NCBI RefSeq assembly: GCF_016617615.1
Contig: NZ_JAACYA010000001.1
Location: 620,001-684,000, forward strand
Origin: Persephonella atlantica
GTDB lineage: Bacteria > Aquificota > Aquificia > Aquificales > Hydrogenothermaceae
Direction: 5' to 3'
Length of the DNA stretch: 64,000 bases
The translations under genes were made by a program, and so were the position numbers. Below the pieces are notes generated by a model. It made no database searches. It was given only the letters and a program-made list of their open reading frames with translations, and had not been told where the DNA came from. Positions 47,937 through 56,405 of this stretch are shown here, piece after piece (position 1 is the stretch's first letter; each line of letters begins with the position of its first letter).

Positions 47937-48431
47937 CTAACCTTTCATCATTTTTTCGTATTCTGGACCTGCTTCACCTAAAACAATGGTATTCCCTTCT
48001 ATCTTGAAAGGGGGGATGTCTAATGGTCTTGGAGGAGGACCAAAAGTGTTTACACCACAGGCATCGTATTCTCCACCATGACATGGACATTTGAATATCT
48101 GTCTGTCAGGTTCCCAGTTAGGAATACATCCAAGGTGCGTACAGATTCCAACCACCACTACATACTCATTTTTTATTACCCTGTTTGAACATTTCTTCAT
48201 CTCTGGTGTTAATCTCAGAACGAAAACAGGTTTTCCTCTCCATTGAACAACTTTCATCTGACCTGGTTTAACCTTTGAAAGGTCGAACTTAACAACACCA
48301 GCTGCTTTAACTTCTGGAAGGGGCTCCCATGTCTTATACATTGCATACAGCACACCACCTAAACCAACAGCAGCCCATCCTCCCATTGCATAAAGGAGGA
48401 AGTCACGCCTGCTCACTTTTTCTTCAGCCAT
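47937..48431 (-). CDS. petA: Rieske iron-sulfur protein of the bc1 complex
   Basis: A 164-residue protein with an N-terminal twin-arginine-like motif SRRDFLLYA and a membrane helix, so it is Tat-exported and anchored. The [2Fe-2S] ligands are in CTHLGC (near 113) and CPCHGG (near 135), with the two extra cysteines of the disulfide within these boxes. It takes the first electron from quinol at Qo. First gene of petABC; AGGAGG precedes the ATG by about 9 bases. Confidence 0.95.
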   Translation of the reverse strand: MAEEKVSRRDFLLYAMGGWAAVGLGGVLYAMYKTWEPLPEVKAAGVVKFDLSKVKPGQMKVVQWRGKPVFVLRLTPEMKKCSNRVIKNEYVVVVGICTHLGCIPNWEPDRQIFKCPCHGGEYDACGVNTFGPPPRPLDIPPFKIEGNTIVLGEAGPEYEKMMKG

Positions 48432-48536
48432 TTTGAACCTCCTCTATCGCTGTTTATTTACGTTAGTAACTTCTTACCATCTAAATTATTTTGCACTATC
48501 TATCTTCTAAAATCAAAGTTTTTATGAGATTTGTCA

Positions 48537-49268
48537 TCAATTTTCTATCCATTTTTGTTTGGCTACCTCCCATAGGGCTATTGCTGTTGCAGATGAAACA
48601 TTTAGTGATGTTATCTTCCCTTTCATTGGTATGGTTGCTATCAGGTCTGCACTATCTAAAACAGATTTTGATACCCCCTTCCCTTCTGAGCCTAAAACAA
48701 CTGCCAGTGGAAATGGAAACTCTAATTTGTGTATATGTTTTCCTCCCTTCTCAACGGCAACAACCCATCCACCTTTTTTCTTAAATTTTTCCAGAAACTG
48801 TCTGAGACTACCTACTTTTGTGATAGGTATATGGAAAACAGCTCCTGTTGATGCCTTAACTACAACTTCATTTATAGGTGAGCTCCTTTCCCTTGGGATA
48901 ACGATACCATCTACTCCAAACACTTCAGCTGTCCTTATCATATTTCCCACATTCTGGGGGTCTGTTATGTGGTCCATTATCAGTAAAACCCCATTTTTTT
49001 TGACTGTTTCTTCAATAAGACTGTTTTCATCTGCATATTGAATAGGACTGACCAGTGCAACAACACCCTGTGTTTTTTTTGTTCCTGCAATCTCTTCAAC
49101 TTTTTTTCTTGGGACTTTCTGTACTTTAACTTTATGTTTTTCCGCCAGTTTAATAAGCTCTTTTGGAAGATGAGAATCATGGGCAAACAGTATTTTTTCC
49201 AGACTTTTTCCTGCCTTTAATGCTTCTATAATAGGGTTTCTACCCCATATAACAAATCTTTTTTCCAT
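48537..49268 (-). CDS. rlmB: 23S rRNA (guanosine-2'-O-)-methyltransferase RlmB-like
   Basis: A 243-residue SpoU/TrmH-family methyltransferase. The N-terminal substrate-binding domain starts VIWGRNPIIEAL; the SPOUT knot is seen as DHITDPQNVGNMIRTAEVFG near 95-115, VLGSEGKGVS near 190 and SLNVSSATAIALWE near 222. It methylates the ribose of a G in 23S rRNA. The RlmB assignment rests on length and N-terminus; TrmH-like tRNA specificity is less likely. 37 bases separate its start from fmt's stop. Confidence 0.88.
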   Translation of the reverse strand: MEKRFVIWGRNPIIEALKAGKSLEKILFAHDSHLPKELIKLAEKHKVKVQKVPRKKVEEIAGTKKTQGVVALVSPIQYADENSLIEETVKKNGVLLIMDHITDPQNVGNMIRTAEVFGVDGIVIPRERSSPINEVVVKASTGAVFHIPITKVGSLRQFLEKFKKKGGWVVAVEKGGKHIHKLEFPFPLAVVLGSEGKGVSKSVLDSADLIATIPMKGKITSLNVSSATAIALWEVAKQKWIEN

Positions 49269-49337
49269 TTATTAATCCTTATACGGTATTAGAATATACC
49301 ATTTTATATAATTTTTACTTGATTTTAGTCAAATTGA

Positions 49338-50273
49338 TTATTGGAGTTTTTCGCCTTCTTTTATGTAATAGCCCCTTACTGCGTCATCAGCAGATATCGG
49401 TTTAGAGTTTGGAAACTGAAGTTCTTTTATCAATAGTTTACCTTTTCCTGTCTGAACAACAAATCCTTTTCCTTTTACTACTTCTACAATTTCTCCCGGA
49501 CTACCTGTTGAGTTCTCATCAACAATTTCTGCATCTAATATTTTTATCTCTTTGTCTCTAAATATTGAAAAAGCCTTAGGCCATACCTTTAAAGCTCTTA
49601 TCTGGTTAAATATTTCCCTTGCAGATTTTTTCCAGTCTATTTTTCCTTCTTCTTTCTTTATAGGTTTTGCATAACTGGCTTTTTCATGCTCCTGGGGTGC
49701 TTTTACAGCTTCTCCTTTTTCTATTTTGTCTAACACTTCAATAAGAAGCTCAGCCCCTTCTTCTGCTAATCTGTTGTGTATGGAAATGATGTCATCCTTA
49801 TCTGTTATAGGAATTTCTCTGCACTGGTATATGTCTCCCGCGTCAAGTTCTTTGGTTATTTCCATTATACATACGCCTGTTTTTTCCTGACCTTCCATTA
49901 TAGCTCTGTGGATAGGTGCTGCCCCTCTGTATTTAGGGAGAAGTGAGGCGTGAACATTTATAGTTTTATACTTTGGCAGGTTTATTATCTCCTCCGGTAG
50001 TATCTTCCCGTAGGCTACAACAACGAATATATCCGGGTTTAGTTTTTGTAGCTTATCATAAAGTTCTTTATTGTCTTTTACTTTTTCTGGTTGCAATACA
50101 GGAATGCCGTATTTCAGAGCTTCCACTTTTACAGGTGGAGGTGTTATTTTTTTTCCTCTTCCCTTTGGTTTGTCAGGTTGTGTTACTACGGCAACAACTT
50201 TATGTTTTGATTTTATCAGTTTTTTTAAACTTTCAACGGCAAATTCAGGTGTTCCCCAGAAAACAACTCTCAA
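49338..50273 (-). CDS. fmt: methionyl-tRNA formyltransferase
   Basis: This 311-residue enzyme formylates initiator Met-tRNA using 10-formyl-THF. It starts [12 protein letters not shown], contains the hydrolase core [22 protein letters not shown] near 108-130 and DAGDIY, and a C-terminal OB-like domain from about 205. The open frame begins at 50306, but TTG at 50273 is the start since AAGGAGG lies 5 bases upstream and the longer form adds a charged 11-residue tail. No def gene is adjacent. It is divergent from the next gene. Confidence 0.93.
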   Translation of the reverse strand: MRVVFWGTPEFAVESLKKLIKSKHKVVAVVTQPDKPKGRGKKITPPPVKVEALKYGIPVLQPEKVKDNKELYDKLQKLNPDIFVVVAYGKILPEEIINLPKYKTINVHASLLPKYRGAAPIHRAIMEGQEKTGVCIMEITKELDAGDIYQCREIPITDKDDIISIHNRLAEEGAELLIEVLDKIEKGEAVKAPQEHEKASYAKPIKKEEGKIDWKKSAREIFNQIRALKVWPKAFSIFRDKEIKILDAEIVDENSTGSPGEIVEVVKGKGFVVQTGKGKLLIKELQFPNSKPISADDAVRGYYIKEGEKLQ

Positions 50274-50354
50274 CTCATCCTCCTTTTTTATTTTATTGTA
50301 ATACATTTATTGCAGTGATATGATTATAGTTCACTGATACAGGAGGTTTACCTG

Positions 50355-50990
50355 TTGCTGAAGTATCTGATGTTTACTCTTGCCGGTTTCCTCGGCTCTT
50401 ACCACTGTGTTGGAATGTGCGGTTTTATTCCTCCCCTTATCCAGTATCGTTCCTGGCTTTTAGGAAATGTTCTTTACTCGGCTGGAAGAGTATTTACCTA
50501 TATGTTCCTTGGATTTCTTGCTGGTTATTTTGGAATGTTTTTCCATAAATTAGAGTTTCAGATTCTCCAGAAAGGTCTTTCGGTGTTTTTAGGAATAATG
50601 ATGATATTTTTTGGTCTTCAGATAACGGGTAATATTAAGGAGAAGGGTGTTCCCGGTTTAGACCTTATATTTATGACTGTTACAGAGATACTATCTAAAT
50701 TCAGGAAAAATCCGTTTTTTTTAGGTATGTTTAACGGATTTCTTCCCTGTCCCCTTGTTTATGCATTTTTGATGCAGGCAATGTTTGAAGGCTCTCCCCT
50801 CAAGGGAATGTTAGTTATGTTTTTCTTTGGACTTGGAACAGTTCCTGCAATGCTTTTTGCCAGTAAAATCTTTCAGGTTGTTTCTCCTGCAGTCAGAAAG
50901 AAACTGTCTTCTTCTGCGGGAATTATAGTTATTATTCTGGGAATATGGCTTATTTTGAGAGGATTGGGAATAATTCATCACCACCATTAG
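50355..50990 (+). CDS. TauE/SafE-UreH-like membrane protein
   Basis: A 211-residue protein with six helices and the family motifs GSYHCVGMCGF near 14-24 and FNGFLPCPLVYAFLMQA near 125-141. Proteins with this UreH2-like domain are often found with cytochrome oxidase maturation or metal handling and are related to the DsbD membrane domain. The Cys and His residues suggest copper or thiol chemistry. The C-terminus is HHHH. TTG start with AGGAGG 8 bases upstream. Next gene follows after 9 bases. Confidence 0.78.
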   Translation: MLKYLMFTLAGFLGSYHCVGMCGFIPPLIQYRSWLLGNVLYSAGRVFTYMFLGFLAGYFGMFFHKLEFQILQKGLSVFLGIMMIFFGLQITGNIKEKGVPGLDLIFMTVTEILSKFRKNPFFLGMFNGFLPCPLVYAFLMQAMFEGSPLKGMLVMFFFGLGTVPAMLFASKIFQVVSPAVRKKLSSSAGIIVIILGIWLILRGLGIIHHHH

Positions 50991-50999
50991 GAGAGTGCT

Positions 51000-52406
51000 A
51001 TGATAGATAAGGCTGTTGTCAGATCTTTTGGAGCTGCCCAGACCGTTACAGGTTCCTGTCATTTGTTAGAAGTGGGAAGTCTGAAAATCTTAATAGACTG
51101 TGGTATGTTTCAGGGGCACGATGAAAAACTCAACTATGAAGACTTTGGATTTAACCCTAAAGATATTGATTATCTGATTGTAACCCATGCCCATATTGAC
51201 CATATAGGAAGAATTCCTCTTCTTGTGAAGAAAGGTTTTAGAGGAAAAATTGTATCAACAGCTCCAACAAGAAGTATAGCAAGGGTAATGCTTCTTGATG
51301 CTGCAAAAGTGATGGAAGAAGAGTACAGAGTTCAGTACAGAAAAGCTCTTAGAAGGGGGCATCCAGAAGCAGTAAAACCTCCTCTTTACGACGAGGATGA
51401 TGTTTATGAAGCCATGGAGCATTTTCGGATAGTTCTTGATTATCACCAACCTTACGAGATTACAGATTACCTGAGGATAACTTTCAAAAATGCAGGTCAT
51501 ATATTGGGCTCTGCCTATGTTGAAATAGAGATAAAAATAAACAATCGGTGGAAAACACTGATTTTCTCAGGTGATTTAGGAATGACAGACAGGCTTATTA
51601 TAAAGCCTTTAGAGTTTCAGAAAAATGGACAGATTATATTTACAGAATCTACATATGGAAACAGAAGGCATAAATCTCTAAAAGAAACAATAAAAGAGTT
51701 CAGACAGGCTATTGAGGACAGTTTCTCTGACGGAGGGAATATTGTTATACCTACATTTGCATTGGAGAGGGCACAGGAGATACTGTATGTTCTCAGACAT
51801 ATGTATGACAGGGGAGAGCTTCCTAAGTGTAAAGTTTTTTTAGACAGCCCTCTTGCCATATCTGCAACAAAGATATTTCTCCAGTATCCTGAATACTTTA
51901 ACGAAGCAACTAAGAAGATGGTTCAGGAAGGAAAAAATCCATTTATATTTCCTTACGTTCACTTTACAACAACTGTTGAGGAGTCAAAAAGCATCAATGC
52001 AATAGATTCGGGAGCCATAATACTTGCAGGAAGCGGAATGTGCACAGGAGGAAGGATAAAACACCATCTGAAGCATAACCTGTGGAGACCTGAAAGCTCT
52101 GTTATATTTGTGGGCTATCAGGCAAAAGGGACTCTTGGGAGGGCGATAGTTGACGGTGCGAGAACTGTCAGAATTTATGGGGAAGAGATAGCAGTAAAGG
52201 CAAAAATATACACAATTAATGGTTTTTCCTCCCATGCTGATAAACCTGTTCTTCTCCAGTGGCTGAAAAACTTTGAAGACAAAGAAACTGTATACATTGT
52301 CCACGGAGAGCCTGAAGTGATGGAAGTATTCAGAAATAATCTGACTGAGGAACTTTCTGTCAAATCTCATATTGTGAAAAAGGGAGAAGCTATATATATT
52401 ACTTAA
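51000..52406 (+). CDS. beta-CASP metallo-beta-lactamase RNA nuclease
   Basis: A 468-residue protein with the MBL core (VDCGMFQG-like DCGMFQG near 32-38, THAHIDHIGR near 61-70), beta-CASP segment TESTYGNR near 218, motif A-C features including FSSHADK near 404, and a C-terminal KH-free RMMBL end. Homologues include RNase J-like and archaeal CPSF nucleases, of the shorter YSH1-type. It would cut or trim RNA in the cytoplasm. Follows the TauE-like gene by 9 bases; the next gene thiG is 35 bases on. Confidence 0.88.
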   Translation: MIDKAVVRSFGAAQTVTGSCHLLEVGSLKILIDCGMFQGHDEKLNYEDFGFNPKDIDYLIVTHAHIDHIGRIPLLVKKGFRGKIVSTAPTRSIARVMLLDAAKVMEEEYRVQYRKALRRGHPEAVKPPLYDEDDVYEAMEHFRIVLDYHQPYEITDYLRITFKNAGHILGSAYVEIEIKINNRWKTLIFSGDLGMTDRLIIKPLEFQKNGQIIFTESTYGNRRHKSLKETIKEFRQAIEDSFSDGGNIVIPTFALERAQEILYVLRHMYDRGELPKCKVFLDSPLAISATKIFLQYPEYFNEATKKMVQEGKNPFIFPYVHFTTTVEESKSINAIDSGAIILAGSGMCTGGRIKHHLKHNLWRPESSVIFVGYQAKGTLGRAIVDGARTVRIYGEEIAVKAKIYTINGFSSHADKPVLLQWLKNFEDKETVYIVHGEPEVMEVFRNNLTEELSVKSHIVKKGEAIYIT

Positions 52407-52441
52407 GTTATAATTATTTAAATACATCTGGAGGTCTGTAA

Positions 52442-53242
52442 ATGACAACGTATGAAGAGCTTTTAAAAGATGACAAACTTGTTATTGGAGATAGAGAGTT
52501 TAGCTCAAGACTGATTGTAGGTTCTGGAAAGTATAAAGATTTTGAGGAGACAAAAAGGGCAACAGAAGCATCAGGAGCGGAAATAATAACTGTTGCTGTC
52601 AGAAGGGTCAACATCACAGACCCTGACAAACCAAATCTCCTTGATTATATAGACACATCAAAAATAATGATACTTCCTAACACAGCTGGATGTTATACAG
52701 CAGAGGAAGCTGTGTTGACAGCAAAGCTGGCAAGGGAAGCGTTGGGGCATGGATTTGTGAAGCTGGAAGTTATTGGAGACCAGAAAACTCTGTACCCAGA
52801 TATGGTGGAAACATTAAAAGCAGCAGAAATTTTAGTAAAGGAAGGTTTTACAGTTCTTCCATACATCACAGACGACCCGGTAATGGCAAAGAAATTTGAA
52901 GATATAGGATGTGCTGCTGTTATGCCTCTGGCAGCTCCTATAGGCTCTGGTCTTGGTCTGCAAAACCCTTACAACATACTGTTTATAAAGGAAGCAGTTT
53001 CTGTTCCTGTTATTGTAGATGCTGGAATTGGAACAGCTTCCGATGCTTCTATTGTTATGGAGCTTGGTGTTGACGGAGTTTTGATGAACACAGCCATAGC
53101 TCAGGCAAAAGACCCTGTCAAGATGGCCGTTGCAATGAAACATGCTGTTATTGCTGGAAGACTTGCATACCTTGCAGGAAGAATACCAAAGAAAATGTAT
53201 GCTTCTGCTTCTTCTCCAATAGAAGGGGTGATAGGAAGATAA
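52442..53242 (+). CDS. thiG: thiazole synthase
   Basis: A 266-residue (beta/alpha)8 enzyme that builds the thiamin thiazole from deoxyxylulose-5-P, ThiS-thiocarboxylate and an imine. Signatures: [13 protein letters not shown] near 20, [21 protein letters not shown] near 80, KLEVIGD with the catalytic Lys near 109, and [18 protein letters not shown] near 195. thiS and thiH are not adjacent. GGAGG precedes the ATG. kdsB starts at the next base after the stop. Confidence 0.95.
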   Translation: MTTYEELLKDDKLVIGDREFSSRLIVGSGKYKDFEETKRATEASGAEIITVAVRRVNITDPDKPNLLDYIDTSKIMILPNTAGCYTAEEAVLTAKLAREALGHGFVKLEVIGDQKTLYPDMVETLKAAEILVKEGFTVLPYITDDPVMAKKFEDIGCAAVMPLAAPIGSGLGLQNPYNILFIKEAVSVPVIVDAGIGTASDASIVMELGVDGVLMNTAIAQAKDPVKMAVAMKHAVIAGRLAYLAGRIPKKMYASASSPIEGVIGR

Positions 53243-53989
53243 TTGGCTGTCATAATAATACCTGCCAGAAAAGGCTCAACAAGACTGAAAAATAAGCTTC
53301 TCCTTCAGGTGAAGGGGAAGCCTGTTATACAGTGGACTGCAGAGAACTGCCTAAGGGCAAAAGAAATTTCACAGGTTATAGTTGCAACAGACAGTGAAGA
53401 GATTGTTCAGATTTTTAAAAACTCTCCTGTTAAGGCAGTGCTTACTCCTTCAGATTTGAAAAGTGGCAGTGATAGAGTTGCATATGTTGCAAAAGATTTG
53501 AGAGATGAAAAGATTATAAATGTTCAGGGAGATGAGCCACTTCTTGACCCTGAAGACATTTACAGAGTTTGTCATGCTTTAGATGAAGCAGATGTCTCAA
53601 CACTCTGTTATCCAATAACAGATGAGGCTGACTACCTTAATCCTAACGTGGTCAAAGTTGTTACAGATAGGGAAGGTTATGCCCTTTATTTTTCCAGAAG
53701 CCCTGTTCCATTTTACAGGGATATAGACTTTTCCCAGATGCTAAACAGTTTCCGCTTTCCTGTGAAAAAACATATTGGTATCTACGGATACAACAGGGAT
53801 GTGCTACTTGATTTTGCTTACAGATTAGAGCCTTCCATGTACGAACAGATAGAGAAGTTAGAACAGCTCAGGCTTTTAGAAAATGGATACAGAATAAAGG
53901 TAATAGAGGCTAAAAAAGACAGCATAGGTATAGATACAGAGGAAGATTTTAAAAAGTTTTGCGAGATAGTCTCAAAACCAAACTCTTAA
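53243..53989 (+). CDS. kdsB: 3-deoxy-manno-octulosonate (KDO) cytidylyltransferase
   Basis: A 248-residue nucleotidyltransferase making CMP-KDO for lipid A-core assembly. Motifs: IIPARKGSTRLKNKLL near 5, SGSDRVAYVA near 75, NVQGDEPLLDPEDI near 93, and SPVPFYRD near 152. The TTG start directly abuts the thiG stop, with GGGGTGATAGG just inside thiG. Its 3' end overlaps the convergent copper protein gene by 18 bases. Confidence 0.94.
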   Translation: MAVIIIPARKGSTRLKNKLLLQVKGKPVIQWTAENCLRAKEISQVIVATDSEEIVQIFKNSPVKAVLTPSDLKSGSDRVAYVAKDLRDEKIINVQGDEPLLDPEDIYRVCHALDEADVSTLCYPITDEADYLNPNVVKVVTDREGYALYFSRSPVPFYRDIDFSQMLNSFRFPVKKHIGIYGYNRDVLLDFAYRLEPSMYEQIEKLEQLRLLENGYRIKVIEAKKDSIGIDTEEDFKKFCEIVSKPNS

Positions 53990-54712
53990 TCCCACAAACA
54001 GATCTGTGTATTCTGTACTTTTTCCCTCATTCCTTGCAATCTCCTTTGTCTGTCCAAAAAGCTGTGTCCATGAAATACCAATGTAAGGAGCAAACTCCCT
54101 TCTGATTTCGTATCTCAGTCTCAAACCTAACTTTATGTTATTTATCCCCTGTCCAATTCCTAAACTCTCTATTTTTGAAAGGGAAAACCTTGAATCAATC
54201 CTTGGCTGTAAAGCCATTCTTTGAGTTAAAAGAATATCATACTCAGCTTCAAAATCCCCAAATATCTCTCCCTTTGTGGTTAATCTGATATTCGTATCCA
54301 CCTCAAACATGTATGGAGCAAGCCCTTTGAATCCTGTTACAATCATGCTTCTGTTTCCACCTTCCTCTCCATATCCACCTGTATATCCGGCTCCTATCCT
54401 GTAGTCCCAGAAAGGAGATATAAGTTTTCCGTACAAAACATCAAATCTTTCTATCTCTCCTCCTTTTCCTCTCAGACTATGGTTTCCTTCAATCTCAATC
54501 CATATCCTCTGATAGTCTCCCCCATACCAGCCTGTTATTTCGTAATCCAGGCTTTTTTTGTTGTTCTCATTGAGAATATATTCAACTCTGTCAAATAGAA
54601 CCTGTCCATAATAAAGCGGTTTAAAAGGTTTTACAGGATAGAAATTGCACTTTTTCTCTTCTGCAAGAGCAGGAATAAAAATCAGTATAAAGATTATTAT
54701 TTTTTTAAACAT
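53972..54712 (-). CDS. copB: CopB/PcoB-like outer-membrane copper resistance protein
   Basis: A 246-residue exported protein with a signal peptide (1 to about 17). The pattern is of the PcoB/CopB family: YGQVLFDRVEYI, WYGGDYQRIWIEIEGNH, SPFWDYRIGAGYTGG and RREFAPYIGISWTQLFGQTKEIAR near the C-terminus, ending LFVGLRVWF as in outer-membrane barrels. The family helps export or sequester copper. The usual N-terminal His/Met-rich segment is missing. Last gene of the copper operon, starting 15 bases after the oxidase stop. Confidence 0.87.
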   Translation of the reverse strand: MFKKIIIFILIFIPALAEEKKCNFYPVKPFKPLYYGQVLFDRVEYILNENNKKSLDYEITGWYGGDYQRIWIEIEGNHSLRGKGGEIERFDVLYGKLISPFWDYRIGAGYTGGYGEEGGNRSMIVTGFKGLAPYMFEVDTNIRLTTKGEIFGDFEAEYDILLTQRMALQPRIDSRFSLSKIESLGIGQGINNIKLGLRLRYEIRREFAPYIGISWTQLFGQTKEIARNEGKSTEYTDLFVGLRVWF

Positions 54713-54727
54713 ATGAGTACTCCTCCT

Positions 54728-56395
54728 TCAGCAAACCTGAAGAACTCTGAACATTCCTGTGTGCATGTGGTACATGATATGACAGTGGAATGCCCAGTTT
54801 CCCGGTGCATCGTTATCTATTTCAACACACAGTTTTTCTCCTGGCTTTATGTTCAGTGTGTGTTTTCTTGGATTATACTCTCCGTTTCCATTGTTTATGT
54901 ACATCCACATTCCATGTAGATGAATAGGGTGATCCATCATTGTATGATTAATAAAGACAATCCTTATCCTTTCATTCAGCTTTGCTTTTATAAGCTGATG
55001 AAATTCTGAACTGAACTCTTTACCATCGTACGATACCATTTTCCATATATACCGTTCCATATTACCGATAAGGTGGATGTCTATCTGCCTTTCAGGTTTT
55101 CTCTGCTCATAGGGATATAAACTTTTCAGGTCTGCATATGTTAACACTTTGTGTTTAACGTTTTCTAATCCAACACCGGGACTGCTCAGCATACATACAG
55201 GCTTTTTATTAATCATTGCAGCATCTGGACCGAAGCTGTCAGGAATAAGTAAAGGAGAGCAGTCGTTACATTTATCATCTCCCATATTCATCATTTTTCT
55301 CTCAGATGGAGGTCTTCTTTCTGGTAGGGGTGATTCCATTCTTTTTTCTGGAGATATTGTAGCCCTTGCATAACCACTTCTATCAATAGTCTCTGCAAAA
55401 AGTGTATAGGCTTTGTGTTCTTCTGGAGCTATTATCACGTCATATGTTTCAGCTATTGCTATCCTGAACTCGTCAACTTCTACAGGCTGTATATTCTGAC
55501 CATCTGCCTGTACAACTCTCATCTTAACACCGGGAATCCTAACATCAAAATAGGTTGCAGCTGAAGCATTAATAAACCTCAGCCTTATCTTTTCTCCCGG
55601 ATTAAACAAAAATGTTGGATTTTCTGAAGGAGTATAACCATTTATAAGGTAGATAAACTCAGCACCTGTAATATCTAAAATATCCCTTGGGTTCATTCTC
55701 ATCTTTGCCCACATTGCTCTCTCTTTCACTGTTTTTAAAAGCCCCTTTTTCCTGATATCTCTTATGAGGTCGGATACTGTTCTCTGCTGATAGTTATAGT
55801 AACCTTCCCATTTTTTAAGTTTTAAAAGAACTTCATCAGGATTGCTGAATGTCCAGTCTGAAAGAATAACAACATAATCCCTGTCATACTGGAAAGGTTC
55901 AGTTTCTATAGGATCTATGATCAAGGGACCGTAATGACCAAGCTGTTCCTGCAGTCCTGTATGGCTGTGATACCAGTATGTTCCTGACTGTACAACAGGA
56001 AATCTGTACAGAAAAGAGCTTTTTGGAGGAATCCCAGGAAATACAACTCCAGGAACGCCGTCCATCCTGTTTGGAAGGATAAGACCGTGCCAGTGGATAG
56101 ATGTTGATTCGTTAAGTTCATTATAAACTTTGATGATAGCTTCTTTTCCTTCTTTCAGTCTTATCAGAGGTGCAGGAAAGTTTCCATTAATCGTTATTGG
56201 TCTTCCTTCTCTCGTTCCTATAGGAATAGTCTCTTTTTTTATTACCAGTTCATAATACACGCTGGATGATGTTTCATTCATATCTCCTATGGTAAATCCT
56301 CTGTTTGCCCCGTAGACAGGTATGAATCTGTTGGTTAAACCCATAAATGCAGATACTGCTCCTAACTTTAGTAAATCTCTTCTTGAAAGATCCAT
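54728..56395 (-). CDS. copA: CopA-type multicopper oxidase
   Basis: A 555-residue periplasmic oxidase with a Tat signal (SRRDLLKLG). Copper ligands are visible in IHWHGL near 99, YWYHSH near 140, HPIHLHGM near 493 and HCHIMYHMH near 538. Such enzymes oxidise Cu(I) to the less toxic Cu(II). A Met-rich insert typical of CueO is short here (MESP, MMNMGDDKCNDC). It lies between the P-type ATPase (10-base gap) and copB. A laccase-like activity on other substrates cannot be ruled out. Confidence 0.9.
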   Translation of the reverse strand: MDLSRRDLLKLGAVSAFMGLTNRFIPVYGANRGFTIGDMNETSSSVYYELVIKKETIPIGTREGRPITINGNFPAPLIRLKEGKEAIIKVYNELNESTSIHWHGLILPNRMDGVPGVVFPGIPPKSSFLYRFPVVQSGTYWYHSHTGLQEQLGHYGPLIIDPIETEPFQYDRDYVVILSDWTFSNPDEVLLKLKKWEGYYNYQQRTVSDLIRDIRKKGLLKTVKERAMWAKMRMNPRDILDITGAEFIYLINGYTPSENPTFLFNPGEKIRLRFINASAATYFDVRIPGVKMRVVQADGQNIQPVEVDEFRIAIAETYDVIIAPEEHKAYTLFAETIDRSGYARATISPEKRMESPLPERRPPSERKMMNMGDDKCNDCSPLLIPDSFGPDAAMINKKPVCMLSSPGVGLENVKHKVLTYADLKSLYPYEQRKPERQIDIHLIGNMERYIWKMVSYDGKEFSSEFHQLIKAKLNERIRIVFINHTMMDHPIHLHGMWMYINNGNGEYNPRKHTLNIKPGEKLCVEIDNDAPGNWAFHCHIMYHMHTGMFRVLQVC

Positions 56396-56405
56396 CTTTT
56401 ACTCC

